From assembly GCA_945871065.1 (NCBI GenBank), contig CAMBUL010000027.1, forward strand, positions 1-33,923: a stretch of DNA of 33,923 nucleotides. The letters are read 5' to 3'. Below, in pieces: positions 1-9,686 of this stretch. Each line of letters begins with the position of its first letter. Position 1 is the stretch's first letter. A program made the position numbers and the translations under genes. The DNA is from Chthoniobacter flavus (GTDB lineage Bacteria; Verrucomicrobiota; Verrucomicrobiia; Chthoniobacterales; JACTMZ01). The notes beneath the pieces were generated by a model. The model had not been told where the DNA came from, did not search any database, and saw only the letters and a list, made by a program, of their open reading frames with translations.

Positions 1-2238
<2,238 letters not shown>

Positions 2239-2384
2239 TCATAAGCGGGCAAGCAAGGTTCGGTGCCTGCGCTGGCACGGCATGGAAAAGCGGGAGCGGC
2301 CGGACACTCCGATCATGGCCAACCCCGCCACGGAACGTTTTCCGGTTGGCTTTTTCCGCACATCATCCCGCACGATAGCTGCCC

Positions 2385-3926
2385 GTGCCGAAAATTGTCC
2401 CGCAACTCGCCGGCGCCTTCTTGCTCGCCGCCTTGTTCCTCGCCGCCGTGACGTGGAATCGCGGCCAGGTCATGGTTCCGCTCGCCGATGGCGGCACGTT
2501 GGTTGTCTTTGCCGACGGAGATTGCCAAAGCCGCATGCAGCGCTCGGCCCTGGTTGCCGCCCGGCCCGGTACCATCGTGCGGACCCACGATTTTGAAAAT
2601 CATCCCGTCGGCACCGTGCCGCATACCACCGCACCAATGGATTACCTCATCGCGGCCTTGGGCATTTTCGTCCGTCCGCCCGAGCTGGCCGGCGCATGGG
2701 TTTCGCCGCTCCTCGGGCTCCTCACCTTGCTCTTTCTCTTTTTTTGGTCCCGGACGATCGAATTGCGTCCGCGTGGGCCCATGCTGTTTCTCTTCGCTCT
2801 TTCGCCGGCGCTCACCCATGCGTTCGCCCTCGGCCGGCCCGACCATCAATCACTGCTTGTTGCCCTGACCGTCACCGCGCTCGCCGCCAATTTCGCTTTT
2901 GTGCGCACTGCGCGTCCGGCCTGGGCTTGGGCCTCCGCCAGCCTTTGGGGCTTTGCTCTTTGGGTTTCCTGGTTCGAACCACTCGTCCTACTCGCCGCGC
3001 AGGAGCTTGGCCGGGCCATTGCTCTGCGCAAAGCGGCCTACGCGGCGGTCTGGCCACGCGGTCTGCTTCTCACCGCAAGCCTCGCCCTCGCCGCGTGGGC
3101 TTTGGAGGGATTCCGTAACCCTTGGCCAGATCCGGTCGTGCAGGAGTTTTTCCCGCGCTGGGCCGCATTGCTCGGCGAACTGCAAGGCACCACACCCCAG
3201 GCCATGTTTGCCTGGACCGGATGGCTCCTTGTCCCCGCACCGTTCCTCCTCGCCTGGAGCTATGGCAAAACCCGCGATCCCCTCGCACTCATCGTTCTTG
3301 TCCTTCTTGCCGTGGTCACCGCCCTGACCGGATGGCAGGCGCGGTGGAATCCGTGGCTCGCTTCCGTTTTCTGTCTCGCCCTGCCCTGGATCCTCCGTCT
3401 GTTGGCCAAACCTTGGCTGGTCTGGCTTGTCTTTGTGGCCAGCCTCTGGCCAGTCGCCGCGGCATGGGAGGCGCGCACTTTCCCGTCACCGCAGGAAATG
3501 GCGCGGCGACAGGAGGCGAGGGCAGAAGCCGCGCTCCTCGCGCAAACCGCCGACTTCCTGCGCAGCCAACCGCACGGGGGCGTGATGGCCCCGTGGTGGA
3601 TCTCACCCGCTCTGGCCCGCCAGAGCGGACTGCCCATGGTCGGGGGCACCTCTCATCAAAGCCTCCCAGGCACAGTCGACACGGCGCGTTTTTTTCTCTC
3701 CGAGGACGATGCCGCGGCCTTTGCCCAGCTCCGCTTGCGGCAAGTGAAATACGTGGTGACCGATGCGCCGGAACGCGTGGTGCCCACCTCGGCCGCACTC
3801 CTCGGCATCCCCGTACCCCGTGACCCGCTGATTGTCCGCTTGGCCCGCGGACGCAAGATCCCCGACTTCCTCCAACCGGTGTTCGCCAACCCCTACTTCC
3901 GCATTTACAAGATACGGGATGAATGA
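2385..3926 (+). CDS. STT3/AglB-like membrane glycosyltransferase (GT-C fold), degenerate
   Basis: A 513-residue polytopic membrane protein with about ten hydrophobic segments and a soluble C-terminal part. It looks like the oligosaccharyltransferase family STT3/PglB/AglB, which moves lipid-linked glycans onto asparagine. Visible parallels: an acidic motif in the first external loop (DGDCQSRMQR, residues 44-53), GRPDHQSLL at 150-158 resembling the family's DHH motif, and WWISP at 404-408 followed by a GGTSHQ, RFFLS and VKYVVTD series matching the layout after WWDYG. The WWDYG aspartate is not present (WWISP). Family membership and glycosyl transfer are inferred from motif order; activity is uncertain. 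Start is GTG 2385 with no clear ribosome site. The stop lies inside the next gene (8-bp overlap), so the two are probably translationally coupled. Remote alternative: another GT-C (PMT-like) transferase. Confidence 0.6.
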   Translation: MPKIVPQLAGAFLLAALFLAAVTWNRGQVMVPLADGGTLVVFADGDCQSRMQRSALVAARPGTIVRTHDFENHPVGTVPHTTAPMDYLIAALGIFVRPPELAGAWVSPLLGLLTLLFLFFWSRTIELRPRGPMLFLFALSPALTHAFALGRPDHQSLLVALTVTALAANFAFVRTARPAWAWASASLWGFALWVSWFEPLVLLAAQELGRAIALRKAAYAAVWPRGLLLTASLALAAWALEGFRNPWPDPVVQEFFPRWAALLGELQGTTPQAMFAWTGWLLVPAPFLLAWSYGKTRDPLALIVLVLLAVVTALTGWQARWNPWLASVFCLALPWILRLLAKPWLVWLVFVASLWPVAAAWEARTFPSPQEMARRQEARAEAALLAQTADFLRSQPHGGVMAPWWISPALARQSGLPMVGGTSHQSLPGTVDTARFFLSEDDAAAFAQLRLRQVKYVVTDAPERVVPTSAALLGIPVPRDPLIVRLARGRKIPDFLQPVFANPYFRIYKIRDE

Positions 3927-5319
3927 ATTCGATTTTGTCGTCGTCGGTGGCGGGAGCGGGGGATACGCCGCCGCCCGCACCGCAGCAGGGGAAGGCCTCC
4001 GCACCGCGGTCATCGACGGCTCCGAAGAACTCGGAGGGCTATGCATTCTGCGCGGATGCATGCCGAGCAAGACACTCATCGAGTCGGCCAACAGGCTGCA
4101 GGATATGCGCGAGGCCGGAGAGTTCGGGCTGCACGCCGGGAATCCCGGATTCGACGGGCCGAAAATCATCGAACGCAAAAAGCGCCTCATTTCCGGGTTT
4201 GCCGCATACCGTGCCGAGCAACTCGAGAGTGGACGCTTCGAACTGGTTCGCGGACACGCCCGTTTCGCCGGCCCAGACAAATTGGCGGTGCGCCTCCGCC
4301 AAGGCGGGGAACAAACCATCACCGCCCGCGCCATTCTCGTCGCCACGGGCTCCGTCATCCGCCATCCCGACATTCCCGGACTCACGGAGGCCGGGCCATT
4401 GGTCAGTGATGACGTCCTGGATAATCCGCACCCCCCGAAGTCGCTCCTCGTCTTGGGTGCCGGGCCCGTTGCCCTCGAGATGGCCCACTACCATCGCGCC
4501 CTCGGGGCGGACGTCACCGTTGTCCAGCGCAGCAAGCAGGTCCTCAGTTCGATGGACCGCGATGTGGCCGATGCGGTGCAGCACGGCATGGAGCGGCACG
4601 GGACCAAGTTTGTCCTTGGAGGCCGAATCCTCCAAGTCGGACGCAACGCGCGCGGGAAATGGTTGCGCGTCGCGCACCACGACCGCGAGGAAACGCTTGA
4701 GGCGGACGAAATTCTGCTCGCGCTCGGACGCGACGCCGCCACTGCCGGGCTTGATCTCGCCGCCGCCGGTCTCGACACACCACCCGGCCGTCCCCTCGCC
4801 ACCACGGATACCCAGCAGACCTCCGTCCCGCATATTTTCGGCGCGGGCGACGTCACCGGGAAATTGGAAATTGTCCACATCGCCATTGAGCAGGGCGAAA
4901 TTGCCGCCCGCAATGCAGCACGGCTCCTGCGCGGCAAAAACGAACCCCTCGAAACTATCGACTACCGCCTCCGCCTCTTCGCCGTCTTCACCCAACCCGA
5001 GGCCGCCATGGTTGGCCTGAGCGAACGCGAGGCGACCGAACTCGGGATCGACTTCGCCGCCGCAGCCTATCCCTTCGACGACCACGGCAAATCCATCGTC
5101 CACGGCAAAACCGACGGCTTCGTCAAATTGCTCGCCGACCGCAAAACGGGTGAACTCCTCGGCGGGGCCGTGGTCGGACCCCATGCCTCCGAACTCATCC
5201 ACGAAGTCGTCGTCGCCCTGCGTTACCGCGCGACCGCTGCCGAATTCGTCAAAATCCCCCACTATCACCCCACCCTGAGCGAAATCTGGACCTACCCCGC
5301 CGAAGAACTCGCCGGCTGA
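3919..5319 (+). CDS. FAD-dependent pyridine nucleotide-disulfide oxidoreductase (dihydrolipoamide dehydrogenase-like)
   Basis: 466 residues, the usual size for class-I flavoprotein disulfide reductases (dihydrolipoamide dehydrogenase, mercuric reductase, glutathione reductase). The FAD dinucleotide fold VVVGGGSGGYAAA starts at residue 6. The redox-active pair is in GLCILRGCMPSK (C-x4-C, near residue 45). A second Rossmann motif, LVLGAGPVALEMAHYH, binds NAD(P)H near residue 180. The FAD-binding IFGAGDVTG is near 310, and the dimerisation domain ends in HYHPTLSE, supplying the catalytic His-Glu pair of the partner subunit. The disulfide region reads GLCILRGC rather than the classical GTCLNVGC, so the physiological substrate cannot be named. 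No 2-oxoacid dehydrogenase genes lie nearby. ATG 3919 is embedded in the end of the STT3-like gene. Confidence 0.85.
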   Translation: MNEFDFVVVGGGSGGYAAARTAAGEGLRTAVIDGSEELGGLCILRGCMPSKTLIESANRLQDMREAGEFGLHAGNPGFDGPKIIERKKRLISGFAAYRAEQLESGRFELVRGHARFAGPDKLAVRLRQGGEQTITARAILVATGSVIRHPDIPGLTEAGPLVSDDVLDNPHPPKSLLVLGAGPVALEMAHYHRALGADVTVVQRSKQVLSSMDRDVADAVQHGMERHGTKFVLGGRILQVGRNARGKWLRVAHHDREETLEADEILLALGRDAATAGLDLAAAGLDTPPGRPLATTDTQQTSVPHIFGAGDVTGKLEIVHIAIEQGEIAARNAARLLRGKNEPLETIDYRLRLFAVFTQPEAAMVGLSEREATELGIDFAAAAYPFDDHGKSIVHGKTDGFVKLLADRKTGELLGGAVVGPHASELIHEVVVALRYRATAAEFVKIPHYHPTLSEIWTYPAEELAG

Positions 5320-5369
5320 AGCCTGCGTGCCGCAGGCCCGAGATAGCGCCGCCGCGGCCCGCTTTCCTT

Positions 5370-5397
5370 TTGACACCCCGCACCCGTCCATTAACTT
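5370..5397 (+). promoter_or_regulatory. Candidate sigma70-type promoter for the bactofilin pair
   Basis: A perfect TTGACA at 5370-5375 is followed after 16 bp by TAACTT (5392-5397), a weak -10 match. It lies in the gap between the oxidoreductase stop (5319) and the bactofilin start, so transcription would begin about 10 nt before ATG 5415. Only the -35 box is convincing. Confidence 0.3.
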
Positions 5398-5414
5398 GGG
5401 TCTTTCTTCAAACA

Positions 5415-5858
5415 ATGAATCTCAGCAATATCGTCAATCCCATGAGCGAATCACCCACCGGCGGAACAAACCGCAACCATCTTTCCAGCGATGTGGAAAT
5501 CAAAGGCACCCTCAAATTCCAAAACGACCTTGTTTTTGACGGAAAAATTGAAGGCGAAATCCAATCCAATGCCACCCTCACGGTCGGCAAAAGCGCCAAC
5601 GTGCAGGGCGAAGTGAAATCAAAGTCCGTCATCATCCACGGTTCCGTCCAGGGCAACATCGATGCCGCCGAACGCGTCGAACTCAAAGCCACCGCTCAAC
5701 TCATCGGCGACCTCCGCGCCGGCCGCATCATCATTGAAGACGGCGCCACTTTCGTCGGCAAATCCGAAGTCAGCCCGAACAAATCTGCCCTCCCGCGCAC
5801 CGACGCTCGCCCGCCGGTCGGCACGCCCGGCGGCGAACCGAAAAAAGGTCTGCTCTAA
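5415..5858 (+). CDS. Bactofilin (polymer-forming cytoskeletal protein)
   Basis: 147 residues if started at ATG 5415, or 138 from ATG 5442 (MSESP); neither has a strong ribosome site. Bactofilins self-assemble without nucleotides into filaments that scaffold cell-wall enzymes, stalks or chromosome-segregation factors. The core (about residues 30-125) has the right-handed beta-helix rhythm of short hydrophobic strands separated by G/N/D turns: VEIKGTLKFQNDLVFDGKIE, then SNATLTVGKSANVQGEV, SVIIHGSVQGNI, AQLIGDLRAGRIIIEDGATF. The ends are Pro/Ser/Gly-rich and look disordered, as in the family. The stop lies 15 bp before a second bactofilin-like gene, so the pair is probably co-transcribed. Confidence 0.9.
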   Translation: MNLSNIVNPMSESPTGGTNRNHLSSDVEIKGTLKFQNDLVFDGKIEGEIQSNATLTVGKSANVQGEVKSKSVIIHGSVQGNIDAAERVELKATAQLIGDLRAGRIIIEDGATFVGKSEVSPNKSALPRTDARPPVGTPGGEPKKGLL

Positions 5859-5873
5859 GAAGGCGGAGTTGTC

Positions 5874-6797
5874 ATGCCGCCAAGGAAACCGAAAAAAGCG
5901 GTCTCCTGTCCGAAATGCGGGGCCTCCCAAGAGGAAGCGGCGGGGGTTATCAGCACTTTTTGCCGGGCTTGCGGAGGCCATTTTGTGTTGGGCGGCAAGC
6001 CGCCCGCCGCAATCCAGGCAAAAGTCACCACTTGGAGTGAACGCCTTGCCCCGCTGACCGCGCGCCTCATCCCGCTGGGAAGGCGCGCCCTCCGCCATGC
6101 CGAACCCTGGCTCCTCCGCTACGAACCGCAGATCGACAAGCTGCGGGGATACTACGAACGCTGGCGCCCCCCGGAGTTCAAACGCATCCGCTGCCACGAG
6201 TGCGGACGCATCCACGAGGTCCCGCGGCTGGCTGCCTCCACCTCTTGCCCGAATTGCAACGCGCACATCGACCTTTATGACGTTCTCGTCGAGAAGCGGG
6301 TCAGCCGCGTCGTCCGCACCCGCGGCTCATTGACCATAAAAAAATTCGGCTACTTGAACAACCATGTCACCATTTGCGGTGCGGCCGACATCGGCGGCGG
6401 CGCGGCAGGAAAGATTTTTTGTGACGGGGAAACGAAGATCCGCACCGCCGGGCGGCTCAATTGTGAAGTCGGATCCCGGCGCATCCGCATCGAAAAGGGC
6501 GCGGACGTTGTCGTCGCCCATCCGATGCGAGTGCACGACATGGTGGTCCGGGGCAAAATCACCGCCCGCATCTACTGCAACGGGACCCTGCGCATCCTCA
6601 AGCGCGGCTCTCTCCGCGGCGAGGTCCATGCCCGCTCCATCATGGTCGACAAAGGAGGCCTTCTCCAAGCCGAACTCAACATCGGTCGCTTCGACGAAAT
6701 CGATCCCGAAATCCTCGGGACGCTGCAGGAACGCGCCTGCTACATGGCGCTGGAGGACGTCACGTTGGGCGAGAAGCAGGCCACGCTGGAAATCTGA
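5874..6797 (+). CDS. Bactofilin-like protein with two N-terminal zinc ribbons
   Basis: 307 residues with an unusual layout. Two CxxC...CxxC zinc ribbons come first: C12/C15 with C30/C33, and C107/C110 with C125/C128, joined by a basic, tryptophan/tyrosine-containing linker (50-100). From about residue 150 to 270 there is a bactofilin-type beta-helix: SLTIKKFGYLNNHVTICG, then TAGRLNCEVGSRRIRIEKGA, VVRGKITARIYCNGTLRI and SLRGEVHARSIMVDKGG. A short tail (EIDPEILGTLQERACYMALE) follows. The gene starts 15 bp after the small bactofilin, with AGAAGG/GGCGGAG ahead of ATG 5874, one of the better ribosome sites in the window. Inferred role: a filament-forming or filament-capping partner whose ribbons recruit nucleic acid or protein. 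Function unproven; metal binding is inferred from the cysteine spacing. Confidence 0.75.
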   Translation: MPPRKPKKAVSCPKCGASQEEAAGVISTFCRACGGHFVLGGKPPAAIQAKVTTWSERLAPLTARLIPLGRRALRHAEPWLLRYEPQIDKLRGYYERWRPPEFKRIRCHECGRIHEVPRLAASTSCPNCNAHIDLYDVLVEKRVSRVVRTRGSLTIKKFGYLNNHVTICGAADIGGGAAGKIFCDGETKIRTAGRLNCEVGSRRIRIEKGADVVVAHPMRVHDMVVRGKITARIYCNGTLRILKRGSLRGEVHARSIMVDKGGLLQAELNIGRFDEIDPEILGTLQERACYMALEDVTLGEKQATLEI

Positions 6798-7098
6798 GCA
6801 CCGCTCACTCGCCGAGAAGATTCGCCGAAGGGTCGTAGGCGCCGCAGATCGGCGCCCCTTGGCAAACACGGGATAAAAGGTGAAACTGATCCCCTCATTG
6901 GTGCTAAACCCGGCGGCCAGCGAATCGTTGGGGCTGAGCAAAAAGTCGAAGTTGACGAAATAAATCAGGAGGTTTTGCCATCACGCGCCGGGAACGGGGC
7001 CGTCATGAGATGAATTTTTCCGGTGGACCTTTGTGATTGAAGGCCGCGGCGCCCGTAATTATTGATGGAGGGTCGCCACCGGACCGGCGATTTCTCTC
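6798..7098. other. 301-bp intergenic stretch with a GC-rich hairpin and a possible gene remnant
   Basis: No intact gene. A 7-bp inverted repeat GGCGCCG/CGGCGCC (6838-6844 and 6850-6856, 5-nt loop) has no T-run, so it is not an obvious intrinsic terminator. On the minus strand, about 6985 down to 6850, one frame reads like ordinary protein (FVNFDFLLSPNDSLAAGF, then an ISFTFYP stretch) but begins directly after a stop and has no ATG. It may be the decayed remains of a gene. No clear promoter for the nuo genes could be picked out. Confidence 0.4.
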
Positions 7099-8235
7099 AT
7101 GCCGAGCCTCGACCTTTTTCTTCAGCCCGAGATTTTTCTCGTCTGGACGTCGGCCCTCAAGACCCTCGTCATCCTGGGTGTCGTCCTGACCATGGTTGCC
7201 TACTCGGTCTGGGCGGAACGCAAAGTCAGTGCCTTCATCCAAGATCGTATCGGGCCCAACCGTGTCGGCTGGGCCGGGCTCATCCAGCCGATCGCCGACG
7301 GCGTGAAGCTCCTGCTCAAAGAAAACTTCGTCCCCGGCGGGGTGAACAAATTCTTTTTCAGCATCGCGCCGAGTCTCGCCATGATCCCCGCCATTCTCGT
7401 TCTCGCCGTGCTTCCCTTCGGCAGTTCACTCTTCGGGGTCCCCATGGTCATCGCCAACCTCGACATCGGCGTGCTCTGGGTCTTCGCTGTCTCTTCCCTG
7501 GGGGTCTACGGTATCGTCCTCGCCGGTTGGTCCTCGAACTCGAAGTACCCGTTCCTCGGCGGCATCCGCTCAAGTTCGCAGATGATTTCTTACGAACTCT
7601 CGCTTGGTCTTTCGGTAGTCCCCGTCTTCATGATCACCGGCACGCTCAATCTCGGCGAGATCGTGCAATACCAGGTCGACAACGGCTGGATGGTTTTCCC
7701 CGCATGGTTCCAGAGCGGCGGGGGACTTCTCGAAATTACCACGGACAACGGGAGCATGTTCGGGCTCAATCTCGGACAATCCCTCCTGTGGATCCCCATG
7801 ATGGTTTCGTTCGTAATCTTCTTGATCGCCATGTTTGCCGAAACCAACCGAGTCCCCTTCGACCTGCCCGAGGCCGAGCAGGAACTGGTCGGTGGTTACC
7901 ACACAGAATACTCGTCGATGCGCTTCGCACTCTTCTTCCTCGGCGAATACGCCGCGATGATTGCCGGTGCCGGGGTCATTGTGACTCTTTTCCTCGGCGG
8001 ATGGAGCTTGCCCTTTATCCCGGACGGTTCGCAGGGCTGGTTCTGGGGGTTGGTCAATATTGGCACCTTCTTCGCCAAGGTTGCCGCGATCATCTTTTTC
8101 TTCCTTTGGGTGCGCTGGACCCTGCCACGCTTCCGCTTCGATCAGTTGATGAAACTCGGCTGGTATGTTTTCTTCGAGGTGGCGCTGCTCAACATCTTCC
8201 TCACCGCCGGTATCCTCGCTTACCTCCAATCCTGA
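7099..8235 (+). CDS. nuoH: NADH-quinone oxidoreductase subunit H
   Basis: Membrane subunit of complex I that forms the quinone cavity and connects the peripheral arm to the antiporter-like subunits. 378 residues with about eight or nine membrane segments, longer than the roughly 325 of E. coli, mainly through longer loops. Family signatures: AERKVSAFIQDRIGPNRVG (39-57) and PFDLPEAEQELVGGYHTE (from about 253), which carries the conserved acidic residues of the quinone-proton coupling region. First gene of a seven-gene nuoH-N run; the 301 bp upstream contain no nuoA-G. NuoI starts 1 bp after its stop. Start at ATG 7099 (MPSLDLF), chosen because it gives the expected N-terminus. Confidence 0.96.
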   Translation: MPSLDLFLQPEIFLVWTSALKTLVILGVVLTMVAYSVWAERKVSAFIQDRIGPNRVGWAGLIQPIADGVKLLLKENFVPGGVNKFFFSIAPSLAMIPAILVLAVLPFGSSLFGVPMVIANLDIGVLWVFAVSSLGVYGIVLAGWSSNSKYPFLGGIRSSSQMISYELSLGLSVVPVFMITGTLNLGEIVQYQVDNGWMVFPAWFQSGGGLLEITTDNGSMFGLNLGQSLLWIPMMVSFVIFLIAMFAETNRVPFDLPEAEQELVGGYHTEYSSMRFALFFLGEYAAMIAGAGVIVTLFLGGWSLPFIPDGSQGWFWGLVNIGTFFAKVAAIIFFFLWVRWTLPRFRFDQLMKLGWYVFFEVALLNIFLTAGILAYLQS

Positions 8236-8236
8236 C

Positions 8237-8767
8237 ATGGCCACCATCGTCCAACGCCCAAAACTGAGCCTCCTTGAGCGATCCTACTTCCCCGCCATCC
8301 TTGGCGGTCTCTGGATCACGATCAAGCACTTCATCAAAATGCTCTTCGGTCAGACCAAGGTCACCATGCAGTATCCCGAGCAGAAGTGGGACAGCGCCAT
8401 GCCCGAGTGGTACCGCGGCGCGCCGACCCTGGTGAAAGACGAGCATGACCGCGAACGCTGCGTGGCCTGCCAGCTCTGCGAGTTCATTTGTCCGCCCCGT
8501 GCCATCACAATCAAACCAGGCGAACTTCCTGGCGACAACCGGTGGTCCAAGGTCGAAAAATACCCCGAGAAATTCGACATCGACATGATCCGCTGCATCT
8601 ACTGCGGACTCTGCGAGGAAGTCTGCCCCGAACAGGCTATTTTCCTGCGCAAAGACTACTCGATCACTGGCCTGACTCGCTCCGAAATGGTCCATGACAA
8701 GGAAAAACTCTACGAGTTGGGCGGTGTCATGCACGGCTTGGTCCACAAGTGGAACGAAAAAAAGTGA
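8237..8767 (+). CDS. nuoI: NADH-quinone oxidoreductase subunit I (two 4Fe-4S clusters)
   Basis: 176 residues. Carries clusters N6a and N6b, which pass electrons towards the last cluster N2 in NuoB before quinone reduction. Both ligand sets are intact: CVACQLCEFICP (C75, C78, C81, C85) and CIYCGLCEEVCP (C120, C123, C126, C130). The N-terminal region (about 10-40) is an amphipathic/hydrophobic anchor next to NuoH. ATG 8237 lies one base after the nuoH stop; longer in-frame starts would run back into nuoH and add non-family sequence. It is the only peripheral-arm subunit present in this cluster. Confidence 0.96.
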   Translation: MATIVQRPKLSLLERSYFPAILGGLWITIKHFIKMLFGQTKVTMQYPEQKWDSAMPEWYRGAPTLVKDEHDRERCVACQLCEFICPPRAITIKPGELPGDNRWSKVEKYPEKFDIDMIRCIYCGLCEEVCPEQAIFLRKDYSITGLTRSEMVHDKEKLYELGGVMHGLVHKWNEKK

Positions 8768-8853
8768 TCGAAAGGGGCCTGCCCGCCTCCTAGGCTGTCG
8801 CCTTCCGGCCTGCAAAGCGGCGCACGAAAAGCGCCCCCGGCGCAAACCACCGC

Positions 8854-9357
8854 ATGCTCACCATCCTGTTTTGGGTCTTCTCCGTGCTGATGCTCGCCTC
8901 GGCCGCGGCCGTCGTCCTCTTCCGTAATCCGGTCAACAGCGCGATGAGTCTCGTCCTCACCTTCCTCGCCCTCGCCGCACTCTTTGTCACCCTCGACGCC
9001 TTCTTCATCGGGGTCATCCAGGTCCTCGTCTATGCCGGCGCGGTCATGGTCCTTTTTCTTTTCATCATCATGCTTCTCGACCTCAAAGCCGAGACCCGCC
9101 GCCGCCTCAACATCGCCGCATTGGCCGGCGGGATCGCGGTACTCGGAGGATTCGTTGTCCTCATCACGCATGTGGTCAAGTCCCTCCCCGCCTCCGCCGA
9201 TCACTTTCCCACTCTGGCCCGCACCGGCTACTCCGATGCTTACGATATCGGGATGACCCTCTTCAGCGATTTCAACCTACCCTTCCAAATCATCGGCGTC
9301 CTCCTACTCGTTTCCACCATCGGCGTCGTCTTCCTCAGCCGCCGCAGCCTGCGCTAA
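8854..9357 (+). CDS. nuoJ: NADH-quinone oxidoreductase subunit J
   Basis: 167 residues, five hydrophobic segments. Small membrane-arm subunit of complex I. The conserved third-helix segment is [20 protein letters not shown], whose pi-bulge region is involved in coupling. The last segment ends in [18 protein letters not shown]. An 86-bp gap separates it from nuoI, the longest gap inside the nuo run; I see no terminator in it. NuoK begins 4 bp after the stop. Confidence 0.94.
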   Translation: MLTILFWVFSVLMLASAAAVVLFRNPVNSAMSLVLTFLALAALFVTLDAFFIGVIQVLVYAGAVMVLFLFIIMLLDLKAETRRRLNIAALAGGIAVLGGFVVLITHVVKSLPASADHFPTLARTGYSDAYDIGMTLFSDFNLPFQIIGVLLLVSTIGVVFLSRRSLR

Positions 9358-9361
9358 AACC

Positions 9362-9682
9362 ATGCCAACCTTGGGCGATTATCTGTTGGTCAGCGGCCTC
9401 CTCTTCTCCATCGGTCTGGCCGGCGTCCTCCTGCGCCGCAACCTCCTCATCATCTTCATGAGCCTCGAACTCATGCTCAATGCAGCCAATCTTTCCCTCG
9501 TCGCCTTCGCCCGCCACGGCGTCACCGCATTCGGACTCCCCGACTACAACGCCCAGGTCCTGGTTTTCTTCATCATCACCGTCGCCGCAGCCGAGGTCGC
9601 CGTCGGGCTCGCCATTATCGTCGCCCTTTACCGCCTGCGCCAAACCACGCACGTCGAGGACCTCAACCGGATGAAATTCTGA
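9362..9682 (+). CDS. nuoK: NADH-quinone oxidoreductase subunit K
   Basis: 106 residues, three membrane helices, slightly longer than the usual 100. NuoK is related to MrpC and carries two membrane glutamates that form part of the proton path. Both are visible: one in [16 protein letters not shown] (helix 2) and one in [17 protein letters not shown] (helix 3). It sits 4 bp after nuoJ and 4 bp before nuoL. The C-terminal tail [10 protein letters not shown] is typical of the family. Confidence 0.95.
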   Translation: MPTLGDYLLVSGLLFSIGLAGVLLRRNLLIIFMSLELMLNAANLSLVAFARHGVTAFGLPDYNAQVLVFFIITVAAAEVAVGLAIIVALYRLRQTTHVEDLNRMKF

Positions 9683-9686
9683 TCAG

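Noticed and set aside
4039-5415. 458-codon open frame on minus
   Set aside because: Antisense to the disulfide reductase, which shows both Rossmann motifs and the catalytic cysteines.
6327-6941. 204-codon frame on minus
   Set aside because: Mostly antisense to the zinc-ribbon bactofilin; only its first part, outside that gene, looks natural and is reported as a possible remnant.
7062-8267. 401-codon plus-strand frame overlapping nuoH
   Set aside because: Arg/His/Pro-rich, no family features; nuoH is in the other frame with clear signatures.
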